In this document: piece by piece, positions 40,558-47,474 of the stretch
Position numbering within the stretch: position 1 is the stretch's first letter
Layout of the letters: each line of letters starts with the position of its first letter
Origin: Lachnospiraceae bacterium UBA7086
GTDB lineage: Bacteria; Bacillota; Clostridia; Lachnospirales; Lachnospiraceae
DNA: 47,474 nucleotides
Assembly: GCA_002492525.1 (NCBI GenBank)
Contig: DKZA01000027.1
Location: 61,257 to 108,730 of the forward strand
Direction: 5' to 3'
The notes under the pieces: generated by a model
Told to the model about the DNA's origin: nothing
Databases searched by the model: none
What the model saw: only the letters and a program-made list of their open reading frames with translations
Program-made: the position numbers and the translations under genes

Positions 40558-41183
40558 AAATCTTAGTGCTTGCCGATCGAAAATCTAAATATTTATATGA
40601 TTTCTATGAACCGGACAAACTCAAAGATATTGACCTTATCATTTCCTGCGGAGACCTGCCGGCATCTTATCTGTCGTTTTTTGTCACTCTTTGTAATGTG
40701 CCTTTGCTTTACGTCAGAGGCAACCACGATGATAAATACGCGACTGCACCGCCGGAGGGATGTATCTGTATTGAAGATGATATCTATGTGTATCAGGGGA
40801 TCCGTATTCTGGGACTTGGCGGTTCCATGGAGTATATCCCCGGGGCGGACAACCAGTATACGGAACGGAAGATGAGAAGAAGGCTTTGGAGACTGCAATA
40901 TAAATTGTGGAGGCGTAAAGGATTTGATATTCTGGTGACTCATGCGCCGGCTTATCAGATTAATGACTTGGAAGATCTGCCGCACCGCGGGTTCGCGGTT
41001 TTCCGGGAATTGATGGAGAAATATAAACCAAAGTTTTTCTTTCACGGGCATGTACATGCCAATTACAGCAGAAAATTCAAAAGGATAGATAACTATGGAG
41101 AAACGACCATAGTGAATGGGTTTGAATATTATATTGTGGAATACCAGGAGGAGATAAAGGAATCTGCTTCTTCTTTGGTATGA
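40554..41183 (+). CDS. Metallophosphoesterase family protein
   Basis: The 209-residue calcineurin-like phosphoesterase starts at the ATGA overlap with the BMP-family gene. Its motifs are D8 in V-L-A-D-R-K-S, G-D (33-34), G-N-H-D (56-59), V-T-H-A-P near 128 and H-G-H-V-H near 160. Motif I is normally D-x-H; here the histidine position is Lys10, so one ligand of the first metal is missing or replaced. Relatives hydrolyse phosphodiesters, nucleotides or phosphoproteins. Strict coupling to the BMP/ParB-like protein suggests the pair works on a shared nucleotide or nucleoside ligand. Confidence 0.88.
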   Translation: MKILVLADRKSKYLYDFYEPDKLKDIDLIISCGDLPASYLSFFVTLCNVPLLYVRGNHDDKYATAPPEGCICIEDDIYVYQGIRILGLGGSMEYIPGADNQYTERKMRRRLWRLQYKLWRRKGFDILVTHAPAYQINDLEDLPHRGFAVFRELMEKYKPKFFFHGHVHANYSRKFKRIDNYGETTIVNGFEYYIVEYQEEIKESASSLV

Positions 41184-41225
41184 AAAATATAAATTCTTTT
41201 CACGGTTTGATATTTGGCCAACAGT

Positions 41226-41309
41226 TCATAGATTTGTGGTGTCTCTTAGCTTTCTTGCAAAAGTGCTCTTCCCGGCTCCGGGACTTCCAATCACGATAGC
41301 TTTTAACAT
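41226..41309 (-). pseudogene. Remnant of a P-loop kinase gene (FlaR/adenylate kinase-like)
   Basis: On the minus strand, ATG at 41309 opens 27 codons that include a full Walker A: A-I-V-I-G-S-P-G-A-G-K-S-T-F-A-R-K-L-R-D. They end at TGA 41226-41228. Family members (topology-modulation or shikimate-kinase-like proteins) are about 160-190 residues, with a further aspartate-rich strand directly after this helix. None of it continues in any frame toward 41184. It is a 5' stub of a deleted gene. Confidence 0.6.
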
Positions 41310-41407
41310 AGGATTCTTCTTTTCATATTTATCCAAATTCCAGCAGATATATAATAGGATGTCAGAAGTTACTGCGCTGTCTTTGTATGTAGATTTGTAA
41401 AAAAGAC

Positions 41408-41438
41408 TTGCTCGTGACGTTACGTCATGAGTTATGCT
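41408..41438 (+). promoter_or_regulatory. MerR-type promoter with 19-bp spacer and operator
   Basis: TTGCTC (41408-41413) and TATGCT (41433-41438) are 19 nt apart. A 21-bp dyad CTCGTGACGT-T-ACGTCATGAG (41411-41431), with one mismatch, fills the spacer. This is the standard arrangement for MerR activators and sits directly upstream of the MerR gene. Confidence 0.85.
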
Positions 41439-41462
41439 GTGATAAAAGGAGGAAATGATAAA

Positions 41463-42260
41463 ATGGAAAAATACAGGGCAATCCCGTCAGGGTATATGAC
41501 CGTTGGAGAAGTGGCCAAGAAAATGGATGTTACCGTAAGAACCCTGCAGCATTATGACAGAGAAGGACTGCTTGCCCCATCCGCCGTCAGCGAAGGCGGG
41601 CGCAGGCTTTATTCGGATAAAGATATTGTAAAGCTGCATCAGATTCTATCCCTTAAGCATCTTGGGTTTTCGCTGGATGATATCAAAAACCGGTTGATTT
41701 CCCTGGATACGCCGGAGAAGGTGGCAGATGCGCTTGCCGGACAGGCGGACAATATCCGTGAAAAGATAGCTGCTTTGTCCGAATCCTTGAGGCAGTTGGA
41801 GGCGTTGCGGGAGGAAGTATTGCAGATACAGTCGGTGGATTTTAAAAAATATGCGGATATTATTGTGAACCTGGAAATGAAAAATGACTTTTACTGGCTG
41901 ATCAAACAATTTGATGAACAAACTCTTGATCATATCAGAAACCGTTTTGATAAGGACAGTGCTATGGCCTTTATGGATAAGTTTATGAAATTGCAGGAAG
42001 AAGCGATACAGCTTTCCAAGAGAAATGTGCCGGCGGACAGTGAGGAGGGACAGCGGTTTGCGAAGGATTATTGGGATATGATTACAGAGTTCACCGGAGG
42101 AGATATGGCTATCCTGCCTAAACTGGTAGAATTTGGTGAGAAGGAAAGCGGGATGGATCCGGCATGGAAAGAAAAACAGGATTTAGCAAGTGTCTATGTG
42201 GAGCAGGCTCTGGGAGTCTATTTTGGCAGAATTGGGGTGGATCCGTTTACGGCGTCTTAA
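41463..42260 (+). CDS. MerR family regulator with TipAS-like effector domain
   Basis: The 265-residue protein has an N-terminal MerR winged helix (residues 12-85: Y-M-T-V-G-E-V-A-K-K-M-D-V-T-V-R-T-L-Q-H-Y-D-R-E-G-L-L). A coiled-coil dimerisation helix follows (about 88-135). The C-terminal alpha-helical region (about 140-260: F-A-K-D-Y-W-D-M-I-T-E-F-T-G-G) resembles the TipAS antibiotic-recognition domain. ATG 41463 is preferred because GGAGG (41448-41452) lies 10 nt upstream; ATG 41427 would sit inside the operator. It probably activates itself and the ABC exporter genes behind it on binding a hydrophobic drug. Confidence 0.9.
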   Translation: MEKYRAIPSGYMTVGEVAKKMDVTVRTLQHYDREGLLAPSAVSEGGRRLYSDKDIVKLHQILSLKHLGFSLDDIKNRLISLDTPEKVADALAGQADNIREKIAALSESLRQLEALREEVLQIQSVDFKKYADIIVNLEMKNDFYWLIKQFDEQTLDHIRNRFDKDSAMAFMDKFMKLQEEAIQLSKRNVPADSEEGQRFAKDYWDMITEFTGGDMAILPKLVEFGEKESGMDPAWKEKQDLASVYVEQALGVYFGRIGVDPFTAS

Positions 42261-42320
42261 TCAAAAAATATGGGTTATGATGTAAGATGGCCTAAACGAA
42301 GTAAAAGGAAGGGGAGCAGG

Positions 42321-43130
42321 ATGAAAAAGAGGATACAGATTCATGATTTAAAAAAATCCTATCAGGACCGGGTCGTTCTGAAAGGTCTGGATTTTTGTGT
42401 ATATCAGGGAGAGGTTTTTGCGCTGCTTGGAATCAATGGGGCCGGAAAGACAACGACACTGGAATGTATGGAAGGTCTGCGGGATTATGACAGCGGCAGT
42501 GTGGATATTGACGGCAGAATAGGGATTCAGCTGCAATCTGCTTCGCTGCCGGAGCATATCAAAGCGATGGAAGCGGTTGTTCTGTTTTCCAAATGGAACC
42601 ATACAAAGGCGGATCAGGCAATGATCAGCGCTCTTGGTATCGATGCTTTTGCAGATAAGCAGTATTATCAGTTATCCACAGGGCAGAAACGGCGGCTTCA
42701 CCTGGCGCTTGCTCTGCTTAGCAGTCCGGATATTATTTTTCTGGATGAACCAACTGCAGGGCTGGATGTGGAGGGCAGAGCCGCTCTTCACGAGCAGATA
42801 AGAAAGTTAAAGGCAGCGGGCAAAACTATTCTGTTAGCCAGTCATGATATGGCGGAAGTAGAGAGCCTGTGTGACCGTATTGCCATATTGTCTGAGGGAA
42901 GGATCGCCTTTATCGGTACGGCATGGGAGCTTAACGAACGGGTGGGGAAGCACTACGATATTGTGATCAGAACCGAGGAGGGAACACAGAATTATGAATC
43001 GGACAACATTGGAGAAACATTGTTAAACCTGCTTGCACAGTATAAAGAAGCAGGAACGGTTATCACGGATATTCAGGTAAACCGCGGTTCTTTGGAACAG
43101 CATTTCATGAAAATCGCAAAGGGGGAGTGA
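42321..43130 (+). CDS. ABC transporter ATP-binding protein (drug-export type)
   Basis: The 269-residue ATPase carries Walker A G-I-N-G-A-G-K-T-T near residue 37, a degenerate-looking Q-loop region I-Q-L-Q-S-A-S, signature L-S-T-G-Q-K-R-R-L, Walker B I-I-F-L-D-E-P-T-A-G-L-D and a switch His in S-H-D-M. A C-terminal extension (about 215-268) is typical of CcmA/DrrA-like exporters. ATG 42321 follows GGGGAG. The permease start is 3 nt past its stop. Confidence 0.94.
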   Translation: MKKRIQIHDLKKSYQDRVVLKGLDFCVYQGEVFALLGINGAGKTTTLECMEGLRDYDSGSVDIDGRIGIQLQSASLPEHIKAMEAVVLFSKWNHTKADQAMISALGIDAFADKQYYQLSTGQKRRLHLALALLSSPDIIFLDEPTAGLDVEGRAALHEQIRKLKAAGKTILLASHDMAEVESLCDRIAILSEGRIAFIGTAWELNERVGKHYDIVIRTEEGTQNYESDNIGETLLNLLAQYKEAGTVITDIQVNRGSLEQHFMKIAKGE

Positions 43131-43133
43131 AGG

Positions 43134-43850
43134 ATGGAAGCTTTTTTGTATGGAGTATCTTTGCAGTGGAAACTGGACATCAGGAGCAGGACACTTTTAA
43201 CAACCTGTTATATCGTTCCGTTGTTGTTTTTTGGTGTGATGGGAGGTATCTTTACCTCTGTCATGCCGGGAGCAGAGCAGACCCTGATTCAGTCCATGAC
43301 TGTATTCGGGGTAACCATGGGAGCGCTGATCGGCTTGCCGCCTTCTTTGGTGGAAATCTATGGAAGCGACATCAAAAAGGTATATAAGGCAAACGGAGTA
43401 CCCTTGTGTCTGGGCCTTGTTCTGACCACAATTTCTGCATTGATTCATTTGTTCATCATGAGTATCCTGATATATATTCTGGCACCGTTGCTTTTCGATG
43501 CTGTCATACCAAGGAATCCGGCAGCATATTTTACCAGTCTTGTGATATTCATCCTGGTGTCCCTAGGCATGGCGTGCATGATTGGATTAGGGGTCAAAGA
43601 ACAGGCGAAAACACCTATGTTTTCCATCTTGATTTTTCTGCCTTCCACCATGTTATCAGGAATCATGTTTCCGGTTGAAATGCTGCCGGAAGCTTTTAAG
43701 ATAGCAGGCAGGATATTTCCGGCATCCTGGGGATACCGGATGATGATACAGGGAAAGTTTTCTTTAGAAAATCTGTGGCCGCTTCTGTTGATGCTGGCAG
43801 TTTCGGCGGCGGTATGCATTGTTCTGTTAAAGAAAGTCAGCAGACGCTGA
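43134..43850 (+). CDS. ABC-2 type transporter permease
   Basis: The 238-residue protein has six spans with the ABC-2 membrane fold, ending in a S-G-I-M-F-P-V-E-M-L-P segment near residues 182-192 that is typical of the last loop before the final span. It pairs with the preceding ATPase to form a MerR-controlled exporter. AAGG lies just before ATG 43134. No ligand information can be read. Confidence 0.9.
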   Translation: MEAFLYGVSLQWKLDIRSRTLLTTCYIVPLLFFGVMGGIFTSVMPGAEQTLIQSMTVFGVTMGALIGLPPSLVEIYGSDIKKVYKANGVPLCLGLVLTTISALIHLFIMSILIYILAPLLFDAVIPRNPAAYFTSLVIFILVSLGMACMIGLGVKEQAKTPMFSILIFLPSTMLSGIMFPVEMLPEAFKIAGRIFPASWGYRMMIQGKFSLENLWPLLLMLAVSAAVCIVLLKKVSRR

Positions 43851-43892
43851 TGCGGACAAAACGCTGAGACCATTGAGAAAGTACCGAAGATC

Positions 43893-43922
43893 GGCAGATA
43901 TAGGGCAAGAGGGCAGATATAG
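43893..43922. repeat. Two-copy 19-bp direct repeat upstream of the leuS promoter
   Basis: GGCAGATATAG occurs at 43893-43903 and 43912-43922 with a period of 19 bp and further similarity (GGCAAGA/ACAAGA) after each copy. It ends 12 nt before the leuS -35. It could be a binding site or slippage product. Confidence 0.4.
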
Positions 43923-43934
43923 ACAAGAAAACAG

Positions 43935-43962
43935 TTGACAAATTCCGCCAGTATAATAAAAT
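43935..43962 (+). promoter_or_regulatory. leuS promoter
   Basis: TTGACA (43935-43940), a 16-nt spacer and TAAAAT (43957-43962) predict a start near 43969. The roughly 100-nt leader has no T-box sequence and no terminator, unlike the pheST leader. Confidence 0.6.
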
Positions 43963-44075
43963 TAGAAGAGTATGAGTAGAATCTTCTGATCTACGGCAGG
44001 AAGAGATGTTTTGTGCGGCAGATTAGGGTATGATATATGCCGTGAGAGTACGGCGGGAAAGGTATGGTCAACGAA

Positions 44076-46604
44076 ATGGCAGAAGTATATAATCACAGAG
44101 AAGTGGAGACAAAATGGCAGAAGGTTTGGGATGAGGAGAAGGCTTTTAAGACCTCGGATGATTACTCCAAACCCAAATACTATGCTCTGGTAGAATTTCC
44201 GTATCCGTCCGGACAGGGATTGCATGTAGGGCATCCGAGACCCTATACGGCGTTAGATATTGTGGCAAGAAAGAGAAGGATGCAGGGCTATAATGTGCTT
44301 TATCCTATGGGATGGGATGCGTTTGGACTGCCTACAGAGAACTATGCCATCAAGAACCACATTCATCCGAAGATCGTGACACAGAACAATGTGGCCCGGT
44401 TTAAGAGTCAGCTTCATTCTCTGGGATATTCTTTTGACTGGGACAGAGAAGTAAATACCACGGATCCTAATTACTATAAATGGACCCAGTGGATATTCTT
44501 GAAATTGTTCAAAGCAGGTCTCGCTTATAAATCTGAGATGCCTATTAACTGGTGTACATCCTGTAAAGTGGGCCTGGCCAACGAGGAAGTGGTAAACGGC
44601 GTATGCGAGCGCTGCGGTTCGGAGGTTGTCCGCAAGGTTAAGAGTCAGTGGATGTTAAAGATTACGGAGTATGCCGACAAGCTGATCGAGGGCCTGGATA
44701 CGGTGGATTATGTGGAGCGTGTCAAAGTGTCTCAGAAGAACTGGATTGGTAAATCTACCGGCGCAGAGGTGGATTTTGCAATTAAGGACAAGGATGATAA
44801 GCTCCGCGTCTATACTACACGCTGCGACACCTTGTTCGGGGCAACTTATATGGTGGTATCGCCGGAGCATCCGATTATTGATAAATATAAAGATGATTTA
44901 AAGAATTGGGACGATATCTGCGCCTATCGTGAGCAGGCAGCCAGAAAGTCTGATTTTGAGCGGGCAGAACTTGCCAAGGATAAGACCGGCGTGTGCATTG
45001 ACGGTATGACGGCCATCAATCCCGTCAATGGGAAAGAAATTCCGATTTTTATTTCTGATTATGTATTGATGAGTTATGGTACGGGCGCCATCATGGCAGT
45101 GCCGGCCCACGATGAGAGAGACTGGGATTTTGCCAAGAAATTCGGACTGCCGATCATCGAGGTTGTGGCAGGCGGAAAAGATGTGCAGGAAGAAGTGTAT
45201 ACGGATGTTGCCACAGGTACTCTGGTCAACTCGGACTTCCTGAATGGGCTCAGTGTGGCGGATGCCAAAGAGAAGATGATTGCCTTTTTGGAAGAAAAGG
45301 GCGTGGGCTGCGCCAAGACAAACTTCAAGCTGCGTGACTGGGTGTTTTCCAGACAGCGTTATTGGGGAGAACCGATTCCCATCGTACACTGTGAGAAGTG
45401 CGGCTATGTGCCGCTTGATGAGAGCGAGCTGCCTCTGGAATTGCCGGAAGTGGAGAGTTATATGCCCACGGACACCGGAGAGTCGCCTTTGGCATTGATG
45501 ACTGATTGGGTCAACACCACCTGTCCCTGCTGTGGCGGACCGGCCAAGCGGGAGACCGATACCATGCCCCAATGGGCAGGATCTTCCTGGTATTTCCTGC
45601 GTTATACAGACCCTGATAATCAAGAGGCGCTTGCCAGCAAAGAGGCATTGGATTACTGGATGCCGGTGGACTGGTACAACGGCGGTATGGAGCATACCAC
45701 ACTGCATTTATTGTATTCCCGGTTCTGGCATAAGTTCCTCTATGACCAGAAGGCTGTGCCCTGTCCGGAGCCCTATGCCAAGAGGACTTCCCACGGTATG
45801 ATTCTGGGATTGAATCCTCATTGTTTCTCCAATCTGCCGGCCAAAGAGCAGGAGCAGCTGCTTGCCGAGTACGGCAGTGAGAAAGCAGTCAGAGAGGCCT
45901 TAAAAGAGAAATACGGCGAGATGGCGGAGCATCCGGTGGTGAAAATGTCCAAATCCCTGGGCAATGTAGTCAATCCCGATGATATTGTGGCAGATTACGG
46001 TGCGGATACGCTTCGTACCTATGAGATGTTTATAGGTGCTTTTGAACTGAGTGCCGGCTGGAGTGAGGATGGTGTCAAGGGCTGCCGCAGGTTCCTGGAG
46101 AGAGTGTGGAAATTGCAGGATATTCTGACGGATGAGATGGAGTACTCCAAGGACATGGAGATTAAGATGCACCAGACCATTAAGAAGGTCAGCAATGATT
46201 TCGAGAACCTGAAATACAATACGGCAATTGCGGCTATGATGGCACTGGTCAATGATTTCTATAAGAAAAATTCTGTGACCAAGGGTGAATTTAAGACCCT
46301 GATCACCCTGTTAAATCCGGTGGCGCCTCATATCACCGAGGAACTGTGGCAGGCTGTGGGATTTGCAGGCAGAGTATACCAGACTGCATGGCCGGAGTTC
46401 GAGGAGGCCAAGACGGTAGAATCCACGGTGGAAATTGCCGTGCAGATTAACGGTAAGACCAGAGCGACACTGGATATCGGCAAGGATGATCCCAAGGACG
46501 AAGTGATAGCAAAGGCCAAGGAAGTGATAGCGGATAAACTGACCGGAACTATCGTGAAAGAGATTTATGTACCGGGCAGGATTGTGAATATCGTGCAGAA
46601 ATAA
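44076..46604 (+). CDS. leuS: Leucyl-tRNA synthetase
   Basis: The 842-residue class I synthetase starts at ATG 44076 (MAEVYNHREVETKWQKVW, the usual family start); ATG 44064 is possible but sits against AAAGG. The catalytic HIGH-type motif is H-V-G-H in Q-G-L-H-V-G-H-P-R-P-Y, and K-M-S-K-S is near residue 621. The editing domain (about 220-405) holds T-T-R-C-D-T-L-F-G-A-T-Y and the D-E-R-D-W-D-F site. Zinc-ligand cysteines (C-T-S-C-K, C-E-R-C) are near 160-180. It ligates leucine to tRNA-Leu. Confidence 0.97.
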   Translation: MAEVYNHREVETKWQKVWDEEKAFKTSDDYSKPKYYALVEFPYPSGQGLHVGHPRPYTALDIVARKRRMQGYNVLYPMGWDAFGLPTENYAIKNHIHPKIVTQNNVARFKSQLHSLGYSFDWDREVNTTDPNYYKWTQWIFLKLFKAGLAYKSEMPINWCTSCKVGLANEEVVNGVCERCGSEVVRKVKSQWMLKITEYADKLIEGLDTVDYVERVKVSQKNWIGKSTGAEVDFAIKDKDDKLRVYTTRCDTLFGATYMVVSPEHPIIDKYKDDLKNWDDICAYREQAARKSDFERAELAKDKTGVCIDGMTAINPVNGKEIPIFISDYVLMSYGTGAIMAVPAHDERDWDFAKKFGLPIIEVVAGGKDVQEEVYTDVATGTLVNSDFLNGLSVADAKEKMIAFLEEKGVGCAKTNFKLRDWVFSRQRYWGEPIPIVHCEKCGYVPLDESELPLELPEVESYMPTDTGESPLALMTDWVNTTCPCCGGPAKRETDTMPQWAGSSWYFLRYTDPDNQEALASKEALDYWMPVDWYNGGMEHTTLHLLYSRFWHKFLYDQKAVPCPEPYAKRTSHGMILGLNPHCFSNLPAKEQEQLLAEYGSEKAVREALKEKYGEMAEHPVVKMSKSLGNVVNPDDIVADYGADTLRTYEMFIGAFELSAGWSEDGVKGCRRFLERVWKLQDILTDEMEYSKDMEIKMHQTIKKVSNDFENLKYNTAIAAMMALVNDFYKKNSVTKGEFKTLITLLNPVAPHITEELWQAVGFAGRVYQTAWPEFEEAKTVESTVEIAVQINGKTRATLDIGKDDPKDEVIAKAKEVIADKLTGTIVKEIYVPGRIVNIVQK

Positions 46605-46650
46605 GAAATTCATTTAAATGAGATTGTTTTGAGAAAATATGGGAATCGAC

Positions 46651-46700
46651 AAGAAGAACCGTTGTCATACCGGAAAGGGTGACGGCGGTTCTTCTTTATA
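46651..46700. terminator. Terminator after leuS, possibly bidirectional
   Basis: AAGAAGAACCGTTGTCA (46651-46667) pairs with TGACGGCGGTTCTTCTT (46680-46696), with two mismatches or wobble pairs, and is followed by TATA. It lies between convergent leuS and the lipoprotein gene and may serve both. Confidence 0.8.
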
Positions 46701-46711
46701 GTTGACTCAAC

Positions 46712-47308
46712 TTAACGGGAAGAAGCGGAGTCTGTCCGGGCTAATTCTGCGCCGGTTTCCTCATTGATGTAAATGACGGTTGTTTTGGCATTTTCCGCGG
46801 GTACTCCATTGTAAATCTGATAGCGGTCGCCAACCGTATAAAAGGACATCATCAGAGAGGCTTCATACAAGTTTGGCTCGTCTGCCGTCATAGAAATTAT
46901 AAATTCCGTACAGTCAGAATTTACACGGATATCCGATATGTTGGGATAGTATTCTTTATCCGCAAGGATTGTATCAATACTGGATTGTATCTCGGCGGCC
47001 AGATCGTTGATCAGCTGCGTCCTGGTTTCACCATCCAACTGGTAAGTGATAGTATTGTCCGAATCTATTGTTCCATGCGGTAAAGTGTCTGCTTGTGTTG
47101 TATCATCAGAGGATAAAGGATTTTCCACAGTTTCCTCATCTGCCAGTGCAGCCGGAATCTTAATTTGAGCATCCGGGAGATTGCTAACCTCCTCAATCAT
47201 TGACTCCCGGTCGTCCGGTTCACTGTCAGGGACTTGGCCGCAGGCTGTTGTGAAACAGAGCATGCCGGCGCATAGGAGCGCCTTTATTAGGTTCTTCGAT
47301 TTAGTCAT
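46712..47308 (-). CDS. Uncharacterised lipoprotein
   Basis: The 198-residue protein has a lipoprotein signal peptide (K-A-L-L-C-A-G-M-L-C-F-T-T-A-C) with predicted lipid-modified cysteine 23. An acidic, low-complexity linker follows (about 25-80). A small C-terminal domain (about 88-195) contains I-N-D-L-A-A-E-I-Q-S-S-I-D, S-D-C-T-E-F-I-I-S-M and Y-Q-I-Y-N-G. I do not recognise the domain. The ATG at 47308 has no ribosome binding site and lies at the predicted transcription start, so translation may be leaderless. Confidence 0.82.
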   Translation of the reverse strand: MTKSKNLIKALLCAGMLCFTTACGQVPDSEPDDRESMIEEVSNLPDAQIKIPAALADEETVENPLSSDDTTQADTLPHGTIDSDNTITYQLDGETRTQLINDLAAEIQSSIDTILADKEYYPNISDIRVNSDCTEFIISMTADEPNLYEASLMMSFYTVGDRYQIYNGVPAENAKTTVIYINEETGAELARTDSASSR

Positions 47309-47315
47309 AGACTGT

Positions 47316-47345
47316 ATTATAGGACAACAGGCCGCTTTATGTCAA
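47316..47345 (-). promoter_or_regulatory. Promoter of the lipoprotein gene
   Basis: On the minus strand, consensus TTGACA (47340-47345) and TATAAT (47316-47321) are 18 nt apart. The start should fall near 47309, next to the ATG at 47308. I see no gene in 47346-47474, the rest of the window. Confidence 0.75.
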
Positions 47346-47474
47346 ATGGAAAATAAATTATTTGTAGTAGTCCTAGATATAGGCGAGAAGAAAAGATGCA
47401 GAATCTAATAGTTGGATGTTATGTGTGAGAAGAGTTGTTGGGTGACGGATAAGGAAGACGCTCATTAGTCAGGC

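Noticed and set aside
43851..44063. T-box or other amino-acid-responsive leader for leuS
   Set aside because: No GGGTGG-type T-box sequence, specifier loop or terminator hairpin is present in this interval.
44898..45707. 269-codon minus-strand open frame opposite leuS
   Set aside because: leuS editing and catalytic motifs occupy the plus strand without interruption; the antisense frame is a codon-bias shadow.

Overview
The window reads as chromosomal DNA of a gut-type Clostridia, most likely a member of the Lachnospiraceae. This is inferred from moderate GC, frequent TTG starts, strong AGGAGG-like ribosome binding sites, a T-box leader on pheST, a SpoIID-type protein, and Firmicutes regulator and transporter families. 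I see no phage, insertion sequence, CRISPR array, rRNA or tRNA gene.

Layout. (1) 1-5.1 kb is an accessory stretch. A PadR regulator with a palindromic operator inside its promoter is overlapped by a three-part flavoprotein/SCP2-like/membrane protein. A run of small or decayed genes follows: an uncharacterised Cys-rich protein, a GNAT acetyltransferase with an apparent internal deletion, an intact aldo/keto reductase behind a MerR-type 19-bp-spacer promoter, and a nucleoside phosphorylase pseudogene. (2) 5.2-10 kb holds a ClbS/DfsB-like protein convergent with a WYL regulator, a transglutaminase-like protein convergent with a MATE exporter, and a LysR regulator divergent from that exporter. 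(3) 10-17.2 kb is a tightly packed plus-strand run: MoxR ATPase, DUF58, DUF4129-type membrane protein, YhfC-type intramembrane protease, a BMP-family lipoprotein and a DUF5722 lipoprotein. It looks like an envelope-associated module. (4) 17.2-20.7 kb carries a probable 6S RNA with its own promoter and terminator, a SpoIID/LytB protein and a YihY/BrkB membrane protein.

(5) 20.7-27.3 kb is housekeeping: a Phe-specific T-box (TTC specifier), a 129-bp inverted-repeat element between the T-box and pheS, pheS, pheT, an M18 aminopeptidase and queA. (6) 27.3-32.1 kb is a two-component system plus FtsX-type ABC transporter of BceRS-BceAB-like layout, with a direct-repeat promoter in front of the transporter genes. 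(7) 32.1-34.9 kb has a MarR regulator and MATE exporter under a promoter carrying two palindromic operators, then a PilZ protein and a VanZ-like protein. (8) 34.9-38.4 kb has tyrA (minus strand) divergent from an EF-G-like GTPase with altered G3 and G4 motifs.

(9) 38.5-41.2 kb is a two-gene overlap operon: a signal-less BMP-family protein with a ParB/sulfiredoxin-like N-terminal segment, followed by a metallophosphoesterase lacking the usual motif-I histidine. I consider this pair the best candidate for an undescribed system. (10) 41.2-43.9 kb has a remnant of a P-loop kinase gene and a MerR(TipAS)-ABC exporter operon with a 19-bp-spacer promoter. (11) 43.9-47.4 kb holds leuS and a lipoprotein gene whose consensus promoter would give a leaderless mRNA.

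The most consistent theme is one-component regulators (PadR, WYL, LysR, MarR, MerR) paired with exporters or redox enzymes. Many of them have operator palindromes readable in the promoter spacers. All functional statements are from reading the sequence and family knowledge; no searches were run.
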